NCBI GenBank assembly: GCA_036172665.1
Contig: CM069872.1
Location: 45,618,101-45,682,100, forward strand
Length of the DNA stretch: 64,000 bases
Reading direction: 5' to 3'
Source of the DNA: Prosopocoilus inquinatus
Lineage: Eukaryota; Arthropoda; Insecta; Coleoptera; Lucanidae
This document shows, piece by piece, positions 1-13,379 of the stretch (position 1 is its first letter; every line of letters begins with the position of its first letter). The translations under genes and the position numbers were made by a program. Under the pieces are notes generated by a model, which did no database searches, had not been told where the DNA came from, and saw nothing but the letters and a program-made list of their open reading frames with translations.

Positions 1-1834
1 ATACTAATACGTTGACTTTTATGATGTAATGGCGAACATTTGTTAAATATATTATTTAATAATCACTTTTTTTAATAATATTCTATTGATAATCTAATTA
101 ATTAAAGTAATAAATTTTATCTATGCTATGGTCGATTTTTGATTTATCTATTCACCTGAAAACTAATGATTAATTGAACCTATTATTTACTATTAAAATT
201 TTTTAGATTCTGTGACATAAATCAGAGGTTTCGTGAAAGATAAAAATACATACGTGCACTGATAGTCGTCTGAAAGAAAAAAGTTTGTAACTCGCTCAAC
301 TCTGCAATATCATGTGTTCGCGTGATTGATTTATTTGGCTTCATTCACTTCGTACTTCAAGTTTCATTCTTGCTTGCACTTTCAATTCCCAATGCGAAAT
401 CTAACAAGAATCTTATTCGTCTTTTAACCTTTGTCATGAAAAATAACACTAAGGAACTTGAGTTTTGCAACTTAAAATAAACAAATTGCTTTTCATCTCA
501 TCAAGTTCGGACAGGCAGAGTAAAATAATCTGCGAAACGTTAAACAGCATTTTTATTTTGCTTCCGTTATTTTGAAATTTCAATTGAATTCCGGAGTAAT
601 TTTCGTTTTAACCCTAAAACAAATTCGCAATATTTTACAATAACAGTTAAATGTTTACAAACACTTAAAACAAACAGATGGAAATTTGCCGCTGTGTTGG
701 AAAATTCTTTCAACATTTTCAAGCTGAATATAGATGTTATATTTACATGCGCATTTTAAGTTCTATTCGTGATTAAATTAATGACTTTAAATATTGTTTG
801 TTCGAGTATTTTTTCAGTAAATTCAAATTGTGTTGGATAATATTTGTACTTTTTAATTGACATCTCAAAACTCAAATACGTTTGTATTAAAGTTCATTTT
901 TTTTTTGTAAATTTGCTCCTACTAGTCGTTAATCTCAAAGTCATGAAACCGTTAAACGATCTTATCGGTTTATGTAAAGTGAACTTGCCATCAACAAATA
1001 ACGAACGTGATTAACCATGTAACGTAACTTTAAATTGTTCATAATTTATGATCTAAATTGCGCTCGATAATCGGCAGCGATTTCGTGCGTACGGCATAAA
1101 TTTGAAAATCATTTTATCCATACATAAATGATGCTTGATGCTCACAAAATTAAACATGAACACATCGATTAAAATACAATAAAGTATTTTAAAACATTCT
1201 TGTACACAAGAAAATAATTAAATTTGACTTAAATATTACTTACTAGGAATTATTAATAATACAAATTAAAAGAAAACGAACAATGCTTTGTAAATAAAAG
1301 TATAAAATTTAATTATATTTAACTTACATCCTTTAATAGTAGATAGAAATTTAAACATCTAGTTATAAATGTTATAAATCACAAAACTGTCTAGGACTTC
1401 ACAAGGGTTTTGCTACAGCGCATTAAAGCGTCGCATGTACCCTTTGCTTTTAATTACGTTGTAGACTAAGAAACTGTGAAATAGAATAAATAAATGCATT
1501 TTCTTTTTGGTCCTGTGTGTAACAACGCTTTTAGATCCAGTTGAAAGTCCTCTGTAACTCCGTTGACGTCAGAAATCTGACACCGTTGCGAGACAGAAGT
1601 ACAATCTTAGGCAATCTTAGCAATTTAATTTAATCTTGCCTCGTACCTAAAGGTAAGTTATGCATAACTGTAATTCATAACGAGAAATTCAACTCGTAAC
1701 AGGATTTTTTATGTCATTAAGAAAAACAAAACAGTAATGTTATAAAAGTAACTCTTGCGTTTCGACCACGATGAACGATGTATTAGGTAACGCCACAAGA
1801 ACACTCAGCCGTGTGTCAATATGTGCATGAAAGT

Positions 1835-1880
1835 GCGATATCAATTAGGCTGCTCACGCGATATCAATTAGGCTGCTCAC
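1835..1880. repeat. 23-bp perfect tandem duplication
   Basis: The unit GCGATATCAATTAGGCTGCT plus CAC occurs twice head to tail without mismatch. It looks like a recent local slippage or duplication event. No function can be inferred. Confidence 0.9.
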
Positions 1881-4800
1881 AACAGAAGTGGATCAAGTCC
1901 AAAAAGTGATCCACGGAGAAACGACGATTTAAAGAAAACTTATTACATTACGTTAGATACGCACGTGTAGAGAAATCTTGTTGATATCACGCGTATCAAG
2001 CATCATAAACTTGAACGATTTATGTACTGAATAGATGCTGATATTTGCTGCAAATTTTGTGTTTATTTCAATTTTGTAAAAAATAGACTTGATTCACTTA
2101 TGTTCTAAGCAGCCCATTTGCGAGAGTGACAGCTAAAAGAGGGGTTCATATATTAATACGCGAGAGAGAACGGTGTTTAATCCTTCAGCATGAGATAAAA
2201 TTAAAATATTTCTCGCAGTTGCGTGCACGTTCCGAACGCTTGCGCCCTACCTACTGATTCTTTACTGTGATTACGACATAGTTCTTTCTCGAGATACGTT
2301 AACCAACTTTCCACAAGCTTCCCCATTTCCTTTTTCTAGAAGGCTTTTGGTTATTGTTGCAAGAATAAATGTACGTCTTCGATGAGAAGATTTATTGGAA
2401 TCAAATATCTCGTTACTTAGATTTTGTATTTTTAAGGAAGCAAATTGATAGAAAACACATGGCGACAAATCTGGGCTGTAATGTATGTAGCAAAACTTTC
2501 CAGTGAACAGTTTGTAAAGTTGGAACTATTCTCAAGGATGCCAACTGCGGATTGCAAAATTTTTCTTGAGAAAAAAACTGGCTTAACTTAACTGATCAGA
2601 GAAAAAAATATTCCTGACGAGTTCCAGAATGTGGTTGCAAGAACCTGTCCAGCAGATGCAGGGGCGCTGATGACGAATGTCACCCTTCCATTGAAGTCAA
2701 TTTGCTTTCTACCACACGTAATCAGGTTTCATCAGAAATTACTATGCGCTTAAGAAATCATTGCAGGAGATTCACGACGAGGAAAAGAAACACGTTTTCT
2801 AATAGCAAAGTACGTGTCAGAATATAGTCGTCGTGGCGACTGTTCCCTTATTCAAAATCAATTCGCTTACGGTTTTTGTCTTCTTCTGCCACTTCCCCTC
2901 CCTATCTCAACAGAACAAAATAATAAGAAAGCAAACCAAAACAACAAAGAAATCCAAGAACAGTTAGAGGAAAAGAATTAAAGGAAGGAATGGAGCCGAA
3001 CTTTTACAAGAATCGCATAAATATGAAATTGACGATTGACACTGAAAGAATGAAAGAGAAAATGAAAGGAAATATATTAAACCTTGGCAAGATCAAACAA
3101 AGAAAAAACGAAGAAACCATAATCTAGGCAGAGGAAAGGCTGAAGAAAGCAGGTGTATTAATAGGTATGGAGACAAACCCAGCAATATAAATGAAGAATG
3201 TAGAAAGAAAGGGAATATAGAGGAATATGGTCAGGAACAGGACGAAAATATAAAATATATGAAAGAAAAAAAGGTAAGGACGTGGCACGTCGTTTCTATG
3301 GAGATGAGAAGGTAAACCCAACCGATTACCTGCAGAATCCGAAGGAATGTAGAAATGAGGTATATGGGCGAAGAAAAGGTGGCAAGAAAGACGATGCAAA
3401 GTCGAGGTTTGGAAGGAAGGAAATGACGCTTTTGTTTTCGATAAAACAGTCTAAGCCCAAACAACCCTAAACTTAACTGGTGATCATTACAAAGATTATG
3501 ACAATTAACAACCAATCATTGCATTTAACAGAGAAATCAACGAAGGGGGCAAAATTCAAACGTGTCCAGAAATGAAAATGAAAGGAGGAATCAGCGGCGC
3601 GGCGGCTGGTGTTGTCAATTTGAGAAAGCCGCAGACTCCCGCGAGTTGTACTGTCTTTCTTTCTTTGCACATACTAAATAAAGCTAGCGATAATTTCAAG
3701 AAGAAAACGATAAAGCCTCGAGATCACCCCACCCCCTCATATTCCATCGGAATCCGCTTGGAATTACGAAAAGACAAAACGAATTAATTGATGATCCTCG
3801 ATGGCTTTGCTTTGTTGGCGCTCTCCCAGTCTAAGTAAGCAAATTTCAAAAAGTTAAACATCAAACCAAGGAATTGCTGACTGCTGATATTGCCGATTAA
3901 AATATTAAATCTGCCATTTGTAACTATTCATTCCATGTTCCATTCATTTAACTTATAAATAATACAATTGCATAAAGTATAGTTAATTACAAAGCAAGAT
4001 GAGAATGTTCTTCAGTTCTAAATTGGATTTGCCTTTGATTTCTTTCTTGCGTTGACGGCTCTTGCTCGATTGCATGGAACATCTTCCAGACTAGAGCTAA
4101 AGACAAAACATCAATAAAAGAAGGTAACTGACTTGATTACGGTCATGAAAGTCTTGGGGGGAAAGAGTACATTAATAAAGTAGTCTATATTTAATTCGTG
4201 TTTGAAAGGAGAAAGTTTCGAGGAGAACCTGTGGAGGGAAAACAGACCCAGAAATTTGGGTTTGCAGGAGAAATTAAGCAAAGAGTCTTCCTTCATCCAA
4301 CGCCATACCCTTGCGTGATTTGTTTTTTTTTTGCTTTATTAATCAGTCGCACCTCTTCCGAACTCTTCTTTTCGCTTTTTCCTCGTCCTTTAACTCATCT
4401 CCAGTCCAGAAATACATTGTGCTTAGACTTATACTTTCTAGATTATATTCACGTTAGCTCTTCATTTCACTTTCATCTTCCTCGATGTGATGGATTCACC
4501 TTTTTTCTCGTCTTGAGGCGATGCTGTCCAGTTATCATTTCATTATCCTCTTTTTCAAAAAGTTGGAGTGAAGAGATACAGACTTGAACGCATTGAACTT
4601 TCTGTTTAGGTGATTGTTTTCTGTGAACCTTCCAAGTACTTGACCTAATTGAATTAATTTATCATGGATTTTACTTTCTAGTTCCACACTTTCAGCACAT
4701 ATTGAAAGATTATCAGCAATATTTTTTTTTAATCGATTTTCATGAATTAAATGGTCAACACGTTGACTGTTTCATTCCTGAAGTTGGAGATAGGTATGTA

Positions 4801-5883
4801 CTAGGAATAGAAGGTGCGTAGTTACACATTTTCTTTCGGGGGCTTTGAAAATTTTGCAGCAGACTGCAAACTGTGCAGCAAATTTCATCTATACGCTCTA
4901 AATTTCCATTTATTTCGGATAATATAATTTGAAAATAATTGTGAAAGTTATTTCGTGAGTCAGAACAAACTGGACCATTGTGCTGATGGCAAAAAAAAAT
5001 TTAAAGCTAGAACAGGCGTTCGCTCTTAATTCCGTCAATCGCCCTTTTCACAAACACTGAACAAATTTTCTGGAAATGTGTAATACGCTTGAAGTCCACT
5101 TAGTCTAAACGACACATAAAAGAGACAAACGTAAAACACTGTCAGTAAATAAATGCGAGAGGCCACTTACTATCCCATCCGGCGGCGGCATTTTGCGAAC
5201 AGCGATTCGAGGGGAACACGTTCGCTTTAATGACCGATAAAATCCTTTTGGGCTAATATGCATTTTCAACGACGTCACGTTTCGCCCGGAAAAATAGGCG
5301 TGCATGTTCCAAAATTACGCAGGGGCTTTAATGTACTTAAGTAATTAACCCCTGAACTCATATAATCTGATTAAGTAAAATGGACATAATGTTGGGTTCT
5401 CTAATTTTGATGTTTCCAAAAATGTAATTATTCTGTGGCCAGTAAAAATATAGACGTAAAAAAAGGTACTATTTCTTATACGAGATATACTGTCATAAAA
5501 ATAGAATCTATTAGTCTTTAGATAAATCAGTCAATTTAAATAGATCAAAACATAAATTATATCTATTTGATTCTTATGAATTTATTACTTTTTATTGAGA
5601 TCCGACGTACATTTAGATGCTAGAATGCTGGGCTCTAATAACAAGACTTCTCTGCAATTTGATTAGAAGGGCAGAGTGGTGACATCCAGCATTCTGGCAC
5701 TTATGTATGTATATGTGGGACCCCTTTTAAAAAATGTTCTATCAATAACTTTTTTCTAAATGGATAATACTTTTATTTATTGTATTAGAAATAAAGATAA
5801 TTTAGAGAAGCATTTTTCTGGCTTATTGGGAAATCTTTCGATCTTTCTTTTGAAAGAGAACTCCCATAAAGAATGAAAATGTG

Positions 5884-5930
5884 AAAGCTCTCGTTTTCTT
5901 CTACATGTAAAAGCTCTCGTTTTCTTCTGC
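5884..5930. repeat. 26-bp tandem duplication
   Basis: AAAGCTCTCGTTTTCTTCT occurs at 5884 and again at 5910, with near-identical sequence between. It is a minor local duplication. Confidence 0.8.
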
Positions 5931-7431
5931 ATAAAAGTTCACTTTAATAATTTCATCATCATTTAAAAATGCGAGAATACACAAAACACTATATTAAAAA
6001 ATGTTTATTCTTAAAAAACTACAGCTTATAAAAAAACTCTCTATCATACATTTACTTTTTCATCAATAAAGATTGGGAGATATTATCTGGCGAGGTTCAA
6101 CTTTTAAAGAAATGATTTTAGAAGCATTGGAGAGTAAGAATGTAAACCAATATTTCATTTTCAAGACTTTTATTATAAATTAATTTCTCCGCATTCATGC
6201 AACTTTACGATGTAGCAGCAATTAAAGCATAACGACACCTACTAACCTAAGTACCCATATAATTGACTAATTAATGTAACAGTGATTAATGTCAGTTCCA
6301 TTAATATTAATTAAATAAATTTTCTCATGAAACGAGAAAAAATAGTGTACGCAAACGATAATATTTATAAAAAAATATGTATACTTTATTTTAAAAGAAT
6401 TGAGAAGGAAACAACCATCAAAGATTGTGAAATCTTCAATATTTTTGAACAACGAAAAAACAATTTCTTGTTGATTCTCAAGTGTATGTAATTGATTTAT
6501 TTGAAGAATGATGGGTCAATATAAGGATCAAACCGAAAATTCGTTGTCAGAAGGCAAGGTCTATTTTAAGCTGAAACTTCCATCCATCGCCAAATTTAAT
6601 TTGCAGATTCAGGTTAATACACTCGCACTTCCACCCACAGACTTTTTAAACATTAATTTTTAATGGACCATCATTAGCGGGCGATACCCTGCTTCCGTGA
6701 GTTTTCATTTTAAAGCTACATCGTCGCCGGAAAAAATATTTTGATGTCATCCCCCCAGAGGCTGAGTGTTTGGGGCTTAGGCCCGAAGCGTCATTTTCAT
6801 TTTCGTGTAAAACTCACCACCGCAAGGACGAAACTAGTTCCCCGCAGTTTTTCACGTTGTACGGCGAAAATACTGCCCCGCGTTTCGTAACAAGTTTTTA
6901 TAGCGAAACGTGCTGCAATTTCCGGACGAAACCGCTCCGGAAGGTTACGTGACACTACGCGGCCATGTATCAAATTTAAACCTAACATGCCTAGGGAATT
7001 TAGCGCCACATTAAAGTTTATAAACACAGTATTACTATGGAATACTAAATGCAAACAATATTTAACACTTACTACATGTGTGATGATTCTGAGCTGTTTA
7101 ATATTATAACCAGAGATTCAGCACGAAATATACTCATTTTCAGTAACAAGGAAATTACAACACCCCGAAGGGTGACATAATTTTGATTAAATTTGGAAAA
7201 AAATGTTTGGTTATTCAATTCCTTGTTATATTCATTAGAATAAACATAATCTATTTCCCTCAACACTTTCTGGGACTGTAAAGAAATATTAATTGAGTAG
7301 AATAAATAAAATTAACAAGAGTCATGGTACAACTGATACTTCTTGCAGTTTTTAAGAACATTCTTAAGAATAATTAAGAAAAGTAAAAAAGACAGTGGTA
7401 CAGAAAAAAGTAAATAAAAATTTATTATTAT

Positions 7432-7554
7432 TAGGCGTTTACGATAATTGGAGCGGTGTAGACCGGTTAGTCTATTCTCTCACTTCATTCTCTCACGGCA
7501 TTAAATGCCGATAAACCCCGATCCATGGAGCGCTCCAATTATCATAAACGCCTA
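7432..7554. mobile_element. 123-bp MITE-like foldback element
   Basis: The ends are 24-bp inverted repeats: TAGGCGTTTACGATAATTGG at the left matches the complement of the right end with one mismatch over 24 bp. The core contains a second small palindrome (GGCATTAAATGCC). It has no coding capacity, so this is a non-autonomous DNA element. The family is not recognised. Confidence 0.75.
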
Positions 7555-7597
7555 TTGTAACAAGTTTATATCTATGTAAATATGTATTTCAACAGCT

Positions 7598-7922
7598 AGC
7601 TGCCATCTTCAATACACTCGACAACATTTATACATTGAACAATCACAAGTTAAAAGCGCTCACAAACAGTCGCACTTTAAACACTCATAAATTACAAACG
7701 TTTCTAGAAATCACGAATCATAAGTGATTTCAAGAAGTTCTTTTAACTTGTGAGTGTTCAATGTGTGAGTGTTTGTGAGTGTATGTACTGAAGATAACAT
7801 CATTCATGATTTCATGAAATGCGTTTAACGTGCGAGTGTTTAAAGTGCGACTGTTTGTGAGTGTCTTTAACTTGTAAGTGTTTAATGTGTGAATGTTTAT
7901 GAATGTACTAAAGATGACAGCT
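7598..7922. mobile_element. 325-bp foldback element with ~100-bp arms
   Basis: Arms at 7598-7700 and 7822-7922 are imperfect reverse complements. They start AGCTGCCATCTT and end AAGATGACAGCT, and share the block GTTTAAAGTGCGACTGTTTG. The centre (about 7740-7795) carries a further partial copy of the arm in the same orientation as the right arm. The short reading frame over the right arm is repeat sequence, not a gene. Confidence 0.75.
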
Positions 7923-8239
7923 TAGCTATTAAATTTGAAATACGTACGTACACAGAAATAAAGTTATTGTGGCTTGTTGTGTGTTTTATTTATTTTTTAA
8001 AAAACGGTATTTTCATTCTTATGGCTTCTTGTTTTCGACAGATTCATCAATTGTTCTTCAGTTTTGGCTGTATTGTGATTGTAGATATGCCTATAGTGAG
8101 GAAACCTAGAAATTTCCAGCATCAGAGCGACTTTCAGAGAGATTGTAAACTTGGATAACAGGAACGTGAGTATTCATTTATGAAAGTCGCAAACCGCCTC
8201 AATCGGAAACAAATCCTTTTATAACTCTAAGTTTATTTT

Positions 8240-8430
8240 ACGTTTAACGTTAACTAGAGTCTTATTCTTTTTTTATGGTTGTTCATACAGTAATTAAGAT
8301 GAAAAATGTAGTTTAACTGTTAATTAAGTTGTAAAACGTAGTTTAACTATGAAAGAAAATTGTGGTTTGACACTTAACCAGCAGTTAATAAATTTCTGGT
8401 TTAATCGGACACTGAGCAACTAAGCCTAAG
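8240..8430. repeat. diverged interspersed repeat, copy 1
   Basis: This block matches 8779-8953 in direct orientation. Shared segments include TTGGTTGTTCA-type sequence, TAAAACGTAGTTTAACT, and GGTTTAATCGGACACTGAG near the end. Each copy also carries an internal short tandem of the GTAAAACGTAGTTTAACTGT type. The copies are diverged, so they are old. The family is unknown. Confidence 0.75.
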
Positions 8431-8778
8431 GTATCCTTTTACGAGTGCCATCTTTTCAGACTAATTGTAAGTTAGATTTTATTTTGAGCAGCATCCAAAA
8501 AAAAGAAAATGCAAAACTACTGTACGTGGAACGTTTGATTTTAAAAACGAATCGAGTATGGTCATGTAAATTTTCGTACATTAAATTCTAAGAGGTTCTC
8601 AACAGGGTCGATACTGATCACCGTCATTTATTAAAGTATTACTAATCTATATTTTACCGTAATTTCTGTTAACAGATCGTTATCATCAGAACTTTGTTAC
8701 TTACTCCATTTTATTTCATTTAGACCTTCTCTGATAACCACCTGACTAAGGGTGAGTTGCTCATTGAAGGTTTAAACT

Positions 8779-8953
8779 ACGTTTAAGGTTAACTAAAATT
8801 TTATTCTTTCTTGGTTGTTCAGACAACGATTAAGATGTAAAACGTAGTTTAACTGTGAATTTAGATGTAAAACCTAGTTTAACTGTGGGTTGTTTCTTAA
8901 CCAGTAGTTAATATATTGCTGGTTTAATCGGACACTGAGAAACTTAGCCTAAG
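8779..8953. repeat. diverged interspersed repeat, copy 2
   Basis: This is the second copy of the repeat at 8240-8430, in the same orientation, again ending in GGTTTAATCGGACACTGAG followed by an AACTTAGCCTAAG tail. The two could be independent insertions, or both ends of one larger decayed element spanning 8240-8953. The spacer shows no coding sequence. Confidence 0.75.
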
Positions 8954-11900
8954 ACACTGTCATCATTATTTTGTCCCATTTTTAATTTTGTTTTGCCTTT
9001 ATCAGTGACCTTGCCAAATTCGTTTAACTAAAGGGTGGCACCCTCATTACATTTCGTTGTAGCTCTCCGATGACAGCCGAAACACGTTGAAGTAATTAAT
9101 TAAAACCTTTGTCTTAAACCGACCAACGTTATACATTTAGTGACCTTGACACGTCCACGTTTATTTATATAGTTGAACCTTTGGTTGAACCTCATGTTTT
9201 TCTATATTTAGATTAATTGGAAAATTTTCCTTTTCAACAAGATAATACCCGACCTCATATCGCAAGACTTCTTTTCAGAAGCTCAGTGCATTCTCTCACC
9301 ATGGCTGCTTAGATTTCCGGACCTTGCTCGAATACATGTATGAGAAATGTTGGTGAGCAAATTGAAGAACTTAGTCAATACTCCTCCACTGGATGCCTTA
9401 AACCATAAACCATATGGTGGAACCAATGTAACATCAGTGCATTGATAACAGTGGTGGGCCCAACATATTTTGATTAAAACATTTTAAAACCCCCCAAAAT
9501 TTTAAACCCTTTGATGGTTCGCTTTCTTCTGCGAAAGTGGGTAACCAAATTCGTACTCTTTACAGTTTCCTTGACTATCAGGGCATAGTTGCCATACTAG
9601 TTAATTTATAGATGTTCGAATTGTGTTCGGAAATTATTGCTGTAAAATTTTTAAAAAAATTCGTTTAACTATCTATCAAATTAATTAAAATGAAGATAAC
9701 GTGTTTGATTCTACAACGTAATTAGAACCGATTTGTTTTCTTTTCCAAAACTAGAAACATCTTATACACTCTTCATTTAACGGCAGTTTCTTTCAACTTG
9801 GGGAGATATTTAATTTTATTTGAATAAGCGAACTTACTTCCATTTAATTACCAAAGTAATTACGCGCTGAAAGCTCCCGACATTCCTTTAATTTTCGGTA
9901 TCAAGAATCGGCATTGGAAAAGTCGTTCCTAAGATGTTCTCTCTTGTCGTAATTCCCTAGATAAAACCTCTCCTCAGCAGGTAAAAAAAGTAAATAGAAA
10001 AGCCGCTGCACGTTAAACATCGCCTGCCGGGTCCCTTGGCCATTCAGTTTCTTTTCCGGGCCACGTTTTCTTGTACTATTTACAGAGCAGTTGCTTTTGG
10101 CTTAGCCGACGGTAAATAAGCCCATGCGTGCAAATATTGCAAAAAACGCTATAATTTCGACCTCCTTGGGTCAAGGAATGGTCGACGTAATTTGATTGCA
10201 CGCAAATTTAACGACGGATTAACTAACGTCAATCTGCCGGGCTTAATCTTATTATTGTAAATCGAATTTCCTTGTTTTTGAGATGTTCGGCTTCGAGGTC
10301 TATATTGAGTTAGGAAGTAAGAAATAAACAGGGATAATCTGGTTTCGTTTTCAATATACTCGGAAAGGCATGTACAGTTTCATGGAAAGTTTTAATTTAG
10401 AGGACAATATCTTACAATTAAAACTGAAAATGTAAGTAAATCAACGACTAAATATAATTTTACTTATAGGAAGCTTAATACAACTTCAACATCATATTCT
10501 GGTAACAAAGAACCATGGTACGTATTCTCACCTCGACTTGAATTTAGCAACGCCGTGATAAAATTCTCTCTCACTCTCTTACTCATGAAATTCCCATAAA
10601 AATATATCGTTTATGTTTATTTTAATCACGGCTTCAGTTAGAGATGACTCTGATCACGAAATAAGAATACGACCCATTGTTATTTACGTTAGCATTAGTT
10701 AGTGATTATAGTTTGTGCAAAGGCACCGTTACGTTATAAATCCATCGTTATAAGTTAAGAAAATAGTTAATAAGTAAATAATACAATTTATATAATTGTA
10801 AGTAATTGAATCTTCTATTTTATAACGTAACGAGATGTTTGTGTAAACTCTGTATTATTGTTTTTGTGATTAGTAATAATAGCTTTACGATCCCAAAAGC
10901 GCGTGCTTGTTGTCCGGAATTAAGATATAATTGAAACCGGGACTGAATCCTAACACATTGTCCCATTAACAAACAAGACTCTGTCAATATTTGCGGCGGT
11001 GATATCTTACTTATACAGGGCTAACCCAATCAATTTAATTCTCCGGATTAACTTAACAACGTGGACGGCGGCATCTAAAGCGGTCGAGAAAAGCTGAATT
11101 AAAGGCGATTAAGGAATATTTCGGAGTTTTGCTTGCACTGCAATCATCATGTCGCCGCAGATACGCTAAGAAAGTTTAATTTAGTTAAACTAACTTCGCA
11201 GAAACTATGGCGATGTATGAAATAAATTTCATAGTTATCTTCAGAAAGCAAGCTGGCAAATAAATTATGAAAACTTTTACGAATTTTTTATGAACGGTTA
11301 TCTTTAAACGCGTTCAAGTATTAAATAGCGTAGGCAAATGTTTCCTATTCTGCAAATTTTATGTTACTTCTTATCAAACAGAAATTTATTTTCGTTATTA
11401 TTATTTTATTCACTACAGTGAAATTCCTTTGATGGTGATATAATTCTCTGAGATGTTTTCCTTTAAATCATTTTGTAAATAATAACCTAAATACATATTG
11501 TCATTAATTGATTTATTTTTTTTTTATATTTTACGTTTTATTTGTAAACTGCGTGATGAAGTATGAGTTTGTTGAGAGAACTGGGGTGTCACACGTAAAA
11601 GTCAGTTTCCTTTGATTAAGCAAGCACAGCATTGGTTTTTAGAATTCTCCCTTGTGGTACACCAGGCTGTTTGAAGTAAGTATCCCTTACGCCACATCTT
11701 ATCGAATGCTTGGCTGATCTAAAGAGGCTGCTGATGCAAATGGCGGGATTATTATTTCCACTACTTTTTGTACTTAATCTGTAGTGTCGTATTTTAAATA
11801 AAAATAAACAAAGTAAAATAAAATCCAACCTGCGAATCGACTTTGGAAGAATGTAAATTAGCATCGGCTGTCAATCAAAATCCCTCAACAAAATTTACTT

Positions 11901-13379
11901 TGTTATATTTTTCGTACCCATTTGTTCGTTTCTTAGTTTTATTGGAGTTTGCGGGATAGTGATGATCTTTCCGAGCGTAACTGTTTTTTTATTTTATAGA
12001 AATCGGATTTTCTGATGGGAACGAAGTTGGGTGAAAAACCCGAGCGTTGTCAGAAGCATTTTTTAATTAAAATAAATCAATAACAAAACACGAGTGTTAA
12101 AAGTGGGAGTATTTACGTACGTTAGGTAGGGTGACGGGTGAAGTTAAAATTGCAGTAATTTGTGGCAGTGTAGTTCAAACCCATACTTTACCCGAGTTTA
12201 ATTTGTAAATAAATAAAACATAAATAGTTACTTTGTGAAAGTATTTTTAAGGATTTCATATCTCCGATGAATTCCAAGGATGCAGTAAATCAAATTTTTC
12301 CATTAAATTTCGAGCCGGTTTAATTTTAGTAATTAATCCGTTAAGTAAATTTGAAATCTTAATGAAATATTAGGGTGCCTTGTAAGCAAACAGAGCGTAT
12401 TTTAATTCTCTTTCCCAATTATGAAAAGCTCTGAGACGGCGGACGCATCCTCGAAAGTCCGTAAAAATTAAAATTTAATTATTTACGGCCTAAGATGAAT
12501 TATCGGCGCCTTTGATATAGCGAGACGTAATTTCGGATACGTTTTTTTTTTCGGAACGGCAATCACGAAATTAATCAAAATATATATTAATATCTTGTAA
12601 GAGTTACGTCGCTTTCGAATCAAATATTTGCTCTGTTTCTTCTCTAATTTAATTTCGCGCTGGCAAACAGAAGTTTTCATATTTATTTTTTCGCTTTGCA
12701 GACGATTCTTTGATCATTTCTTACAGTGCCACTAAAAAAAAAACGCAATTTTGCGAAACATTTCTAATAATACTATTTCTACCGAAAAGTTACATTGCTC
12801 CACCATTAATATTAAATCTCAGAAGAAACTTGGAATGTAAGGTATCAGGCGAAAGAAATAAAACTAATTGAAAGTTTCTGTTGTCATAATTCTAACGCTA
12901 TAAAATTTCAGAAAATCCAATTTATTATTTATTTATTTCAAGTAAACCGTACTTGATGTATTTCAATGAGTTTGGGTTTGATGTATGTACGGTTGATGAC
13001 AACGTTTATAATATTTGGATGATACTCATTTGGAATTTCCATATTCGTGTTTGCCTTAAACACCGCCGCGAGTTTTTTTTTTATTAATATTCCCTGACGT
13101 CTCATCATAAAAGGCGTTGTTGTAACTTACATTTTCGCGCGAAGCTCATTACCTTGACAAAGCATCCTCCTACATAGTTGAACAAAATTGTTTACGTTAA
13201 GTGTTTTGAAAGAGAACTTGCGCTTCCTGTAAATTTACGCGATCTTTTCTCATTCATCGACGCAAACATTTCCTTAATGTAAATATAGCGTTTCGACTTT
13301 TACATGGCAATTTGCATTTAAAGCTTGTTTTTAACACTTTTACTGGATCCAGTAATTTCGTTTTATTGCTCACTGTGCT
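8954..13379. other. non-coding host DNA
   Basis: I found no supportable gene or RNA in this stretch. Short frames such as those at 11616-11864 and 12483-12680 on the minus strand have no recognisable domain and carry the composition of the surrounding DNA. Confidence 0.55.

Larger units (their letters stand above)
1..7431. other. non-coding AT-rich flank
   Basis: No reading frame here has a recognisable domain, and no RNA gene is visible. A purine-rich stretch at about 2880-3470 has a broken coding-like look on the plus strand, but its frames are interrupted and I cannot assign a family. The stretch around 6730-6950 is more GC-rich than its surroundings without a recognisable exon. This is most likely host intergenic or intronic DNA. 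Confidence 0.6.

Noticed and set aside
4198..4587. 129-aa plus-strand frame
   Set aside because: Low-complexity Phe/Ser/Leu-rich translation of pyrimidine-rich DNA without domain or homologue I recognise.
7889..8158. 89-aa plus-strand frame
   Set aside because: The start lies within the right arm of a foldback element and the remainder has no domain.
10060..10125. Possible tiny exon between a TTTACAG acceptor and a GTAAATAAG donor
   Set aside because: Only about 26 bp long with no adjoining exon or frame to support it.
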